Shown here: one piece after another, positions 1 to 6,544 of the stretch
Numbering within the stretch: position 1 is the first letter of the stretch
Layout of the letters: every line of letters starts with the position of its first letter
Notes under the pieces: generated by a model
Databases searched by the model: none
What the model saw: the letters and a program-made list of their open reading frames with translations, nothing else
What the model was told of the DNA's origin: nothing
Source of the DNA: Natronosalvus caseinilyticus
GTDB taxonomy: Archaea > Halobacteriota > Halobacteria > Halobacteriales > Natrialbaceae
NCBI RefSeq assembly: GCF_017357105.1
Contig: NZ_CP071596.1
Coordinates: 2,852,001-2,916,000, forward strand
DNA: 64,000 nucleotides
Reading direction: 5' to 3'
Translations under genes and position numbers: made by a program

Positions 1-97
1 GGTCGCGGGCCACAGGCACCGACCACAGCCACAGAAAACCTGTCGAGACACCCAAACTGGGAATAGGTAGATTCACCCTGCATGAACCAGAGCAAAT

Positions 98-133
98 GCC
101 CTATGGGAAACCCTATAGGAATTGCTATAGTCG
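98..133. repeat. 12-bp-phased TATAG box array, distal side of the par operon
   Basis: Three boxes, TATGG at 102, TATAG at 114 and TATAG at 126, begin exactly 12 bp apart. The last one overlaps the stop codon of the parA partner gene. The same box with the same period occurs four times upstream of parA (1369-1412). Phased short repeats on both sides of a partition operon are typical of centromere or operator sites bound by a small partner protein. The function is inferred; the period is seen directly. Confidence 0.6.
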
Positions 134-508
134 CTGACTGGCGTGTTCTTCGACCGCACCGCGGGTGGCATCGAGTTTGTCAGGTGCCGCGGTCTCGAAG
201 CCGAGGCGAAGGGCCAGCCGGAGCACCTCGCTCCGGTCGGGCTCACTCTCGTCCTCGATTCCCAGTGCGTCACGCAACTGTTCACCCGTCTCAACCAAAT
301 CATCCTCGTGGGCTTCAAGCGCACCGAGTAGCGCAGCCATCGGCCCGTCCCACACACTCACTGTCTTCTGTTTCCCACCAGCGTCAATCACCTCCAGTTC
401 ATCGAGGATTGCTTCCTGGAGTTCGTGCTGTTCCTGTTTACTACTCGCTTCGTCGAGGCGGTCGCCAGAACTGGTCTGTTCGCGTAGTTGTTCGAGGTCT
501 TCGTCCAT
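125..508 (-). CDS. Putative partition partner protein encoded behind ParA
   Basis: This 127-residue acidic protein starts 2 bp after the parA stop codon on the same strand, so the two genes form an operon. Its first 55 residues are rich in Glu, Gln and Asp and probably helical. The C-terminal third (about 88-127) contains SEVLRLALRLGFE, which could be a ribbon-helix-helix or HTH-like helix pair. I do not recognise a named family. Position, size and the flanking phased boxes suggest it is the DNA-binding partner of ParA, a ParB or SegB analogue. That role is inferred from context. Confidence 0.7.
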   Translation of the reverse strand: MDEDLEQLREQTSSGDRLDEASSKQEQHELQEAILDELEVIDAGGKQKTVSVWDGPMAALLGALEAHEDDLVETGEQLRDALGIEDESEPDRSEVLRLALRLGFETAAPDKLDATRGAVEEHASQRL

Positions 509-510
509 GG

Positions 511-1359
511 TTAGTCCTCCACGCGTTCGATGAGTGCCTCTGCGTCAGCGAGGAACGCCTCACGCGCGCGCTGTGCAGTCGTGCTCGGATTCTCCAGCTC
601 GAAGGCAGTCATACCCTGCTGGGTGGCGTTACGGATGTCCTGTGAGTACGGGACGTACTCAGGTGCAATTGTGTCGGGGTATTCCTCGTGGAACGCCTCC
701 AAGTACTCGGTGGCGAGGTTGGTGCGGTCGTCAACCTTGTTTGGAAGTACCATCACGAGTTCGACGTCGATCCCGAAGCTCGACCGAATCTTCTCAAGGT
801 CTTCGCGGAGTGCGCCAGCCTGCTCGGCTTCAAACGGCCCCATCTCAACCGGAGCGAGGACACGCCGGGCTGCCCAGAGACCATTGTAGGTGACGTTGTT
901 CGACATCCCGGGAAGATCGATGAGAACAATGTCGTAGGGGAGACCCTCCACATAGTCATCGAGGAACGCCTCCAGGCGCGCGTAGCGTTCGCCAGCATCA
1001 TCGATATTTCCCAGCTCGGAGTCCAGCGTATCGAGGCCCGGGTGGGCGGGGATGAGATCGACGTCTTCGTCGGTCTCGTAGACGAGGTCGTGGACGGCGT
1101 CGTCGCCAAGCTTCCCCGCGATGGTCGGCCAAGCGTCGTCGAAGACAGTGCTAATGTTGGGCCACGCTTCGTCGGCCTCAATGGCGTCCTGGACGTCGCT
1201 CCAGACGTCGAATGCTTTGGCGAGGTCGCCCTGCTTGCCAGCGAGATCGATTAGCAGGACATCGTGGCCCTGTTGGGTGAGTGCGACGCCGAGGTGTGCG
1301 ATACTGGTGGTTTTGCCTGTCCCTCCTTTATCGAGGAAGCTGGCGATTCGTGTAGTCAT
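511..1359 (-). CDS. parA: ParA-family partition ATPase
   Basis: The 282-residue protein begins with a deviant Walker A motif, KGGTGKTT, at residues 11-18, followed by VLLIDLAGKQGD (Walker A' region) and DIVLIDLPG (Walker B region). These are hallmarks of ParA/MinD/Soj P-loop ATPases that segregate plasmids or chromosomes by dynamic DNA binding. The size fits small ParA proteins without an N-terminal HTH. The ATG at 1359 follows 10 bp after the nearest box of the upstream array, so the array probably covers the promoter and autoregulates the operon. The presence of parA in an AT-rich, duplication-rich region suggests a plasmid or an integrated replicon. Confidence 0.9.
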   Translation of the reverse strand: MTTRIASFLDKGGTGKTTSIAHLGVALTQQGHDVLLIDLAGKQGDLAKAFDVWSDVQDAIEADEAWPNISTVFDDAWPTIAGKLGDDAVHDLVYETDEDVDLIPAHPGLDTLDSELGNIDDAGERYARLEAFLDDYVEGLPYDIVLIDLPGMSNNVTYNGLWAARRVLAPVEMGPFEAEQAGALREDLEKIRSSFGIDVELVMVLPNKVDDRTNLATEYLEAFHEEYPDTIAPEYVPYSQDIRNATQQGMTAFELENPSTTAQRAREAFLADAEALIERVED

Positions 1360-1368
1360 TCAAGGCCA

Positions 1369-1412
1369 CCTATAGGATTCACTGTAGTAATTCATATAGT
1401 GAGTGCTATAGG
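1369..1412. promoter_or_regulatory. 12-bp-phased TATAG box array upstream of parA
   Basis: TATAG-type boxes begin at 1371, 1383 (as TGTAG), 1395 and 1407, each exactly 12 bp after the last, immediately upstream of the parA start. The outer two are contained in CCTATAGG and GCTATAGG. Together with the three boxes at 102, 114 and 126 they bracket the operon. They could act as a parS-like centromere, as an autoregulatory operator, or as both. Confidence 0.65.
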
Positions 1413-1711
1413 TTTAAAGCTGCGTCAGACGCTGGTTCTGGAAGTCCACAGAAGCCGTACCAGAATCAGGGAGCGACATCTGTTCTCCCCGGGAGTATGG
1501 ATGACTCTGGGGCCGTAGATGTCCTCGTTAACTCCATCGAAAAAGTGCCCAGTGAGGAGTCCGTATCTGTGCTCAAGACACGATAAGTCCTACACACAAG
1601 TTGGTTCGAAGAGGACGCCTGCGCTAGCCGACGCGAGCACGACCTCTCCAGAACTGTCGTCTTTTCTGTAAATAGGGAGATATCGACACATAGAGACACC
1701 GGCCTTGGATT
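1413..1711. other. Intergenic stretch with no convincing gene
   Basis: Between the parA upstream array and the next gene I see only a 29-codon open frame, 1497-1586 on the plus strand, with acidic haloarchaeal-like composition. It is too short to support. No recognisable RNA gene or repeat was found here. Confidence 0.4.
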
Positions 1712-1936
1712 ATGAGTACAATCACCCCACCTTTCACCGCATTAGAATCGGATCTGCAACGTCTTCCTGCCTTCGCCGACACCCCTCAGTGTGAGTGGGT
1801 TAGGTGTTCCCAGAGGTTTATCAGTGACTGGTGGGCATTTCACCCAGACCCCACCATTGGCAAGAACACATATAGGCAAATCATCTTTCTTTTCCCCACA
1901 GACTTAACACAACGTGATCATATATACATAAATAAT

Positions 1937-2614
1937 ATGTCCAAAACAAATCCACGCTCCATAGCAGAAGAAGCAATCGAAACACTGGATGACTGCAAGC
2001 GAACGGGTGACAAAGTCAAAATCAGCGAAGATGCACTCGATGCCATCGGCATCGATCGTAACACTCGAGTCGCCAATTGGGGACGCAACAGTCTCCCTAT
2101 CACTTACAACCTGCACCGCAAACACGAAGTATGGCTACTCATCGAGACACATACGAACCAGCAAGGCCCAGAACGCACAATCCACTACATCACCGCCGGG
2201 AACCCATCGGTCGAACACGAAGAACTTGACCTCAATGCTGCCCGAGAAATCCTCGAAAACGCCGAACACTGGACAGCAAACACCGATCAAGCCATTACTG
2301 CAATCGAAAACCGACAGATGGCCATCAGCGATTGGTGGCGTGACGGGATCATCAATGGCAACCTGGCAGTGATCGGAGGCGAAAACCGGATGCACTTCAC
2401 CGCACCTACCACCACGATCGAGTACCACGGCGCGCCAGAACTCGATCGTGTTGAGAAAGACCTCTTCCGTGACGCAGCATCCGCAGTGCACCCTGTTGTC
2501 GGCGACCACGTCCGCGGCTACCAGCATCCCTTCAACGTCGAATACTCAACTGAAGTAACTTGGAGCACAGACCGGCTGAACCCAGAAGAACTCGTCGAGC
2601 AACACACAGCCTAA
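1937..2614 (+). CDS. Hypothetical protein (alternative upstream start at 1712)
   Basis: The frame is open from an ATG at 1712 (300 residues). The first 75 codons use AGG, TTA and ATA freely and end in an AT-rich tract (1918-1936) that looks like a promoter. I therefore favour the ATG at 1937, giving 225 residues and a nearly leaderless message. The protein starts MSKTNPRSIAEEAIE and then has GDKVKISEDALDAIGI, which vaguely recalls an AbrB-like beta element. The remainder is Trp- and His-rich and matches no family I know. It lies in the plasmid-like left end, with no obvious operon partner. Confidence 0.55.
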   Translation: MSKTNPRSIAEEAIETLDDCKRTGDKVKISEDALDAIGIDRNTRVANWGRNSLPITYNLHRKHEVWLLIETHTNQQGPERTIHYITAGNPSVEHEELDLNAAREILENAEHWTANTDQAITAIENRQMAISDWWRDGIINGNLAVIGGENRMHFTAPTTTIEYHGAPELDRVEKDLFRDAASAVHPVVGDHVRGYQHPFNVEYSTEVTWSTDRLNPEELVEQHTA

Positions 2615-2715
2615 CCCACTTATGAATCCAGTCTGGAGAGTTGGAATACCAGAGTACTACCCGGTTCTCAAGTAACCACGAGAAGAACTAACCCCGAACA
2701 CACCAACAATAGCAC

Positions 2716-3003
2716 ATGGCCCAGATCCCGAAAACACAGTTCACAATTCTCCAAGGAATTGTCGCCCACCCGAACGAGTCACCATCCCTGCTCGAACTCG
2801 ACGAGATGAACCCCAGTCTGGAACGAGAAGAGATTCAGGAACATCTGCAACAGCTCATCGACGCGAACATCGTGGAGAAACCCAATGCCCGAGACACTGT
2901 ATCGAACTACAGATTAACCGGCAGTGGACGAGATGAACTAACGGGAACCGGTCTCTTCAACGCTGAAACCACTCTCAAACACTATTATCTGAACACTTCG
3001 TGA
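2716..3003 (+). CDS. Small winged-helix DNA-binding protein
   Basis: The 95-residue protein fits a compact winged helix. Helices span about 5-19 (KTQFTILQGIVAH) and 33-51. The pattern SLLELDEMNPSLEREEIQEHL is followed by QQLIDANIVEKP, and a beta wing (VSNYRLTGSGRDEL) lies at about 63-75. This is the layout of small MarR/PadR-like haloarchaeal regulators. No effector domain is present, so its target cannot be predicted. It stands alone on the plus strand, 101 bp after the preceding gene. Confidence 0.65.
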   Translation: MAQIPKTQFTILQGIVAHPNESPSLLELDEMNPSLEREEIQEHLQQLIDANIVEKPNARDTVSNYRLTGSGRDELTGTGLFNAETTLKHYYLNTS

Positions 3004-3029
3004 ACCGGCTCAGACAGATACGAATTTCT

Positions 3030-3084
3030 ACCACGTCTTCCTGGTCGATACCATCTTGAAGCAACCCCACAAAACACACACCAT
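3030..3084. repeat. Left boundary of duplicated module A (leader homologous to 17896-17945)
   Basis: The sequence CTGGTCGATACCATCTTGAA and the following CAACCCCACAAA tract immediately precede the ATG at 3083. The same leader occurs before the ATG at 17952. It marks the left edge of a duplicated block that includes the following genes. Confidence 0.7.
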
Positions 3085-3448
3085 GACTGACGACCCGATT
3101 CTTGACGACGATTATATCGTCGCAAAACGCGAAGAAGTCCTGAATGCCCTAGACGAAGAAGGAATCTCCAAAGAAGAGCTCGCTGAGATGAGCGCTGACG
3201 AAGTGCTTGATGCGGTCGGCACGGCGATGGTGAAGAACCATCCCGACGATGGAGATTTTGATGTTGACGAGGAAGCTCGGAAAATCATCGAAGAGTCAGC
3301 CGAAATGGGTGACAGAGGTGCAAAATCGCCACCGGAAGGGAAGACGTGTGAAAGAGAGGGGTGTGACCGCGACGCAGTAGCTGGGCCAGGCGAGGAATGG
3401 CTATGCGCTGAGCACCAGAAAGAGTTCTTCAGCGAACGTCACAACTGA
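3083..3448 (+). CDS. Duplicated-module protein with C-terminal Cys/His motif (copy A)
   Basis: The 121-residue acidic protein has an N-terminal helical region containing ISKEELAEMSADEVLDAVG (about 28-46). Its C-terminal CxxxxC...CxxH motif (C89, C94, C108, H111) could bind one zinc ion. A paralogue at 17952-18311 has the same layout, with C89, C92, C106 and H109. The ATG at 3083 is chosen because homology at the protein level starts there; an upstream TTG at 3056 lies in the conserved leader. Its 3' end overlaps the convergent gene fragment 3439-3780 by 10 bp, an arrangement also seen in copy B. The function is unknown. Confidence 0.75.
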   Translation: MTDDPILDDDYIVAKREEVLNALDEEGISKEELAEMSADEVLDAVGTAMVKNHPDDGDFDVDEEARKIIEESAEMGDRGAKSPPEGKTCEREGCDRDAVAGPGEEWLCAEHQKEFFSERHN

Positions 3449-3780
3449 TCAGAATTCGTCGAGTGTTCGGTGTTCGCTTCCTCGGGCCAGTCGTCAGGGA
3501 TTGAGAGTCCGGGACTGGACTCTTCTCGAGACTCAATGTCGAGATCGTCTGAGAATTCGTTGTAGAACTTGTCGGCGAGTTCTCGCACAGCGATGGCCAT
3601 GTCTTCTTGGTTCTCGATTTCGGTCTGAGTCCGGAACTGCACGCCCTCGAGCGTGTCGTGTGACGTGTACAGCTTGGCCACTGCGTAGGCGTCACTATCC
3701 ACGTCGAACAGCCCCTCCAAGTTACCGGGTAGACAGACGTCGATGTTCGCGTGGCGGGTCTCGGCTCGAAACTGCGGTAA
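3439..3780 (-). pseudogene. 5'-truncated copy of the 18308-18709 protein
   Basis: The reading frame encodes NIDVC...EGLFDV...DAYAVAKLYTSHDTLEGVQFRTQTE and matches the 133-residue protein at 18308-18709 along its last 105 or so residues. Homology stops near 3780. There the first 25 or so codons and the ATG are missing, replaced by the end of an unrelated DUF7511 gene. The only nearby start is a TTG at 3720. The frame itself has no stop codons, so the protein may still be made as a fragment, but I read it as the remnant of an insertion or recombination event in module A. Confidence 0.65.
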
Positions 3781-3791
3781 ATACAGGTGGA

Positions 3792-3977
3792 CTACTGAGC
3801 ATCTTTTGGATGGATATACGAACCTTCCCTAGCAAGAATCCACTTCGTCTGTAGCTCGTCGTCTGTTGCATTCTCTGGAAATAATACACATTCATCAGCT
3901 TCTGGTGAGTTTTCAATTACAACCTGAATGAGCTCAGGATGGCTCGAAATATCACTTGAAGAGGCCGATTCAGGCAT
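3792..3977 (-). CDS. DUF7511-type small haloarchaeal protein
   Basis: The 61-residue protein contains IQVVIENSPEADECVLFPENATDDELQTKWILAREGSYIHPKD. This is the DUF7511 pattern: a beta strand, E/DEC followed by a short strand, then a Trp-containing WI.A.EGS motif. Family members are small, stand-alone haloarchaeal proteins of unknown function. A second member occurs at 36542-36769. The ATG at 3977 is preceded by an AT-rich promoter region and a perfect 18-bp palindrome at 4018-4035. The gene belongs to the 1.4-kb cassette that interrupts duplicated module A. Confidence 0.75.
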   Translation of the reverse strand: MPESASSSDISSHPELIQVVIENSPEADECVLFPENATDDELQTKWILAREGSYIHPKDAQ

Positions 3978-4017
3978 GTTACGCCACCCGACACCCGCCC
4001 TATAGAAAAATATTACA

Positions 4018-4035
4018 TATAGTCAATTGACTATA
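4018..4035. promoter_or_regulatory. Perfect 18-bp palindrome upstream of the DUF7511 gene
   Basis: TATAGTCAATTGACTATA reads the same on both strands. It lies 41-58 bp upstream of the ATG at 3977, just beyond an AT-rich TATA-like tract (about 4003-4015). Perfect symmetry at this position suggests the operator of a dimeric regulator. The adjacent GAF-HTH protein is a candidate, but that is inference. Confidence 0.6.
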
Positions 4036-4139
4036 GCTCTTTAAAACAACAATAGTGGAATCCTCTGATAGGTCAATACATATACTTACTGACCAACAAA
4101 AGCTTCGTCAGAACTGATAGAAGGGTCAACGCATAACGT

Positions 4140-5003
4140 CTACTCGGGGAATGAAGTATTATACTCTTTCAGCAGTCGAACAAGTGGTTCCACCTCGGAG
4201 AACTTCGGCCCCTTGGAGATGATCTCCGTCTTATTGTCCCACCTGATGTATCCGGCGTTGGCTAATTTGGGTAAATGCGTATGGTGCAGCCGTATTCGGT
4301 CGTTCTCGTGGTTTAGCCGTCGTTCGATGGTGACGATACTGGTCTCGGTGGTGTCTCCTAACAACGTCATGAGAATAACGCGTCTTGTGCGACTTGTGAG
4401 TGCGTCCATCATCAAGTCGATGACTTCCAAAGAAACGGCGCGTCCCTCGATAGTATCGGTACGCGTCTCCCGAATCAGCGGCTCATCCCGGAGGGACAAT
4501 ATGTACTCTACCCACTGGCCGTACATCTCGACAAGGATTTTCTCTTTGTCGATGAATGGTTCATCGCGGGCGGCAGTGTCCGCAAAACAGAGCGTTCCAT
4601 AGAGGTCGTTGTCAACCAAGACCGTCGTCCCGAGGTAACTCCCGAACTCGAGTGTTACATATGCTGGATCATCTTCCCACCCTTCAGCGAGGGCATCACT
4701 GACGGCCATTGTCCCTTCCGGGTCTGCGATGGTTTTCCGACAGTAGGTTTTGGAGAGTGGAACGGTGGTATCCGGTTTTAGATTCCCGTGGGAACCATGT
4801 ACGATTTCGAAAGATTCTGTCTCGTTTTCTAGATCGATATGCGACAGAAACGCGCAATTCAGCTCGAATTTGTCGGTTTCCTGTTCGAACAGTTGTTCGA
4901 GTTTGGTTCTTGGTTCGATATTGGGGGCCAACAGCGTTCGCCACAGGCGCTGGAAATAGGGCAATCCCCCACCCGCTTCCGATGTGCAGATACTATGTGT
5001 CAT
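4140..5003 (-). CDS. GAF sensor fused to a DUF7344-type winged helix
   Basis: The 287-residue protein has a GAF domain at about 30-172 (KTYCRKTIADPEG, SYLGTTVLVDNDLYGTLCFAD, DKEKILVEMYGQWVEYIL). It closely resembles the second GAF domain of the 1125-residue regulator at 6545-9922. After a linker there is a winged helix at about 190-285 (LMMDALTSRTRRVILMTLL, HHTHLPKLANAGYIRWD) of the DUF7344 type found elsewhere in this window. It is probably a one-component intracellular sensor; the ligand is unknown. Together with the DUF7511 gene it forms the cassette inserted in module A. Confidence 0.8.
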   Translation of the reverse strand: MTHSICTSEAGGGLPYFQRLWRTLLAPNIEPRTKLEQLFEQETDKFELNCAFLSHIDLENETESFEIVHGSHGNLKPDTTVPLSKTYCRKTIADPEGTMAVSDALAEGWEDDPAYVTLEFGSYLGTTVLVDNDLYGTLCFADTAARDEPFIDKEKILVEMYGQWVEYILSLRDEPLIRETRTDTIEGRAVSLEVIDLMMDALTSRTRRVILMTLLGDTTETSIVTIERRLNHENDRIRLHHTHLPKLANAGYIRWDNKTEIISKGPKFSEVEPLVRLLKEYNTSFPE

Positions 5004-5350
5004 TGAATGAGTTACGTGGCCGTGCGGCTAGCGAGCTTTTCCGATAGCTTGGATAAATAAGTATGTTGCGTGATACCATATAACTATGGCTGGAAGCCCT
5101 GGACTGGCGCCCAGAGACCCGCTCTTCGAGTGCTCCGTCTGCTAATTCAACACCCTGAACTGAACAGTTTAATTCCTTACGATGTGAATGTGCAAACAAT
5201 CCTATGACACCCCATATAAAGCTGGAGAGCAGGTGAACTGGTCTTTGCCTTTATCCTAGCTCTCTAAGGAGTACTAGCCGAACGGGAGCGGTCGCCCCGA
5301 CAATATGGGGTCAGGTGCGTCGGGGCGACTGTTCCCGGGATGAACACACT
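5004..5350. other. Intergenic region: junction of the inserted cassette and conserved module leader
   Basis: The left part (to about 5205) is the upstream region of the GAF-HTH gene. Homology to module B resumes near 5205 and continues through CAGGTGAACTGGTCTTTGCC to the next gene. The conserved part contains a strong hairpin, listed separately. No protein gene is seen. Confidence 0.6.
5291..5329. promoter_or_regulatory. Conserved 11-bp-stem hairpin upstream of a DUF7344 gene (copy A)
   Basis: GTCGCCCCGAC (5291-5301) pairs perfectly with GTCGGGGCGAC (5319-5329) around a 17-nt loop. The hairpin ends 21 bp before the ATG at 5351. Copy B has the same hairpin at 18814-18853. It could be a 5' leader structure controlling translation or an operator. 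Confidence 0.6.
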
Positions 5351-5773
5351 ATGAGAATGCAATCTCTACGCAATCCATTTCGTCGCATCAAAACCACAAT
5401 CACACGCGTACGTCACACTTACACCTCACAGTCACACGTCACGGACATCGATCACAGTGACATGCTGACCATTTTGTCGTCTGACTGGCGCAGGTGGGCA
5501 ATCGAGTATCTGTCCGACCACCCACCGGACAGCACAGTAACCGTCTCTGACCTGGCCGAGCACGTCACAGCCAAGCAAAACGAGTGCGCAGTTCAGGAAC
5601 TCAGTTCGAAACAAAGAGAACGCGTCTATATCGCCCTTTGTCAGCAGCACATGACGACTCTCGAAGAAACCATCGTTGACTACGACCGAGATAGGAAAAC
5701 CATCACACCGACCGAGACACCTGCACGCCTCTGGAGTGCATACCGCGCCTTCCAGCGCTCGCTTGACGGCTAG
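5351..5773 (+). CDS. DUF7344 winged-helix regulator (module copy A)
   Basis: The 140-residue protein has a basic N-terminal extension (MRMQSLRNPFRRIKTTITRVRHTY) and then a DUF7344 winged helix from about residue 36: LTILSSDWRRWAIEYLSDHP, VTVSDLAEHVT, ERVYIALCQQHMTTLEETIVDYDRDRKTITPT. The ATG at 5351 is preferred because it follows the conserved hairpin. A GTG at 5315 lies inside the stem region, and an internal ATG at 5462 starts the domain itself. The paralogue at 18968-19276 is closely related but has a 13-bp deletion in the extension. It probably binds DNA; targets are unknown. Confidence 0.75.
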   Translation: MRMQSLRNPFRRIKTTITRVRHTYTSQSHVTDIDHSDMLTILSSDWRRWAIEYLSDHPPDSTVTVSDLAEHVTAKQNECAVQELSSKQRERVYIALCQQHMTTLEETIVDYDRDRKTITPTETPARLWSAYRAFQRSLDG

Positions 5774-5885
5774 CGTCGCTACTCAACGGAGTAGAATGCT
5801 GGCTTAAATACGCGGAATTGCATCCAAAAGACGCGTCGGGATCGCCTCAGCTCACACACCACTCCGGGGTCGGTGATTTCAGAGT

Positions 5886-5911
5886 GGTGATTTCGACCCG
5901 ACTGCTACAAA
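5886..5911. repeat. Short dispersed repeat GGTGATTT-n-CTGCTACAAAG
   Basis: The sequence GGTGATTTCGACC followed by TGCTACAAAG recurs at 10163-10190 upstream of the large Bat-like gene, with a few substitutions. Both copies are intergenic. The function is unknown. Confidence 0.4.
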
Positions 5912-5923
5912 GGGGTTACTTGG

Positions 5924-6003
5924 ATACCGGTAAAGTACACGAAATTGTGTAATGAGAGTTATTAAACTGAACACCAAGCAGCGTGGGAGTCGGTAATCAA
6001 AAA
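5924..6003 (+). repeat. Copy R0 of the 80-bp repeat found between toxin-antitoxin cassettes
   Basis: The sequence ACCGGTAAAGTACACGAAAT continues through ATTGTGTAATG, TTATTAAACTGAACA and GTCGGTAA. It matches the full-length copies at 22396, 23223 and 26218. This copy lies about 16 kb from the toxin-antitoxin array, at the 3' side of a HalOD1 gene. Confidence 0.65.
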
Positions 6004-6073
6004 CAATCTTGTCAGTCCGTTATCCGTACCTCCGGAAAATTCCGCTAGTTATTTCCTACAGGGAGTCGGAGAT

Positions 6074-6448
6074 CTACTTTCTGTGGGGTGGTGCGTCATC
6101 TGGCGGTTCGATACGCATCGTGCCGTCACAGGAGATCGTTATCTCACAGGACGCAAAATCAAATGTGATGGACACACTCCCTTGCTTGGTGGAGTCGCTC
6201 CTTGAGTTGTCGAGTACTTGTTTCAATGCATCGGGATCGATAGTTGTGTACAGCGGATCTAACTCTACCGGGGTTTTACCTGTAATAGCTGCAACTGATC
6301 GAACGACAGTGGTGACTAGCGTCTCGGAATTTTCCACATCGTATTGGGCGTAGTAAGACTCAGTTTTCGGATCGTACCCGGCTCGGTCTTGTCGGAGAAA
6401 ACTCTTCAAGTCGGTTGACGCGTCCTCGTTACACTCGTTCTCACTCAT
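6074..6448 (-). CDS. Stand-alone HalOD1 domain protein
   Basis: The 124-residue protein matches the halobacterial output domain 1 layout: ESYYAQYDVENSETLVTTVVRSVAAITGKTPVELDPLYTTIDPDALKQVL, then VSITFDFASCEITISCDGTMRIEP. The domain occurs fused to receivers or alone in haloarchaeal signalling; its biochemical activity is not established. The ATG at 6448 is preferred to a GTG three bases upstream. It ends 71 bp from repeat R0 and lies downstream of, and in the same direction as, the large Bat-like gene. Other stand-alone HalOD1 genes are at 15178 and 16071. Confidence 0.75.
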   Translation of the reverse strand: MSENECNEDASTDLKSFLRQDRAGYDPKTESYYAQYDVENSETLVTTVVRSVAAITGKTPVELDPLYTTIDPDALKQVLDNSRSDSTKQGSVSITFDFASCEITISCDGTMRIEPPDDAPPHRK

Positions 6449-6544
6449 CACCCTATAGAGGGGGTTGAACCGCTAATGCGTTGTACCGCAATAACGAAAA
6501 ACCCTGCGAGAGATATACCTAAATAACAAACCCCGGGGATACAG

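Noticed and set aside
4001-4036. TATAG boxes near the 18-bp palindrome as part of the par iteron family
   Set aside because: The boxes at 4001, 4018 and 4032 are not spaced by 12 bp and are better explained as a palindromic operator.
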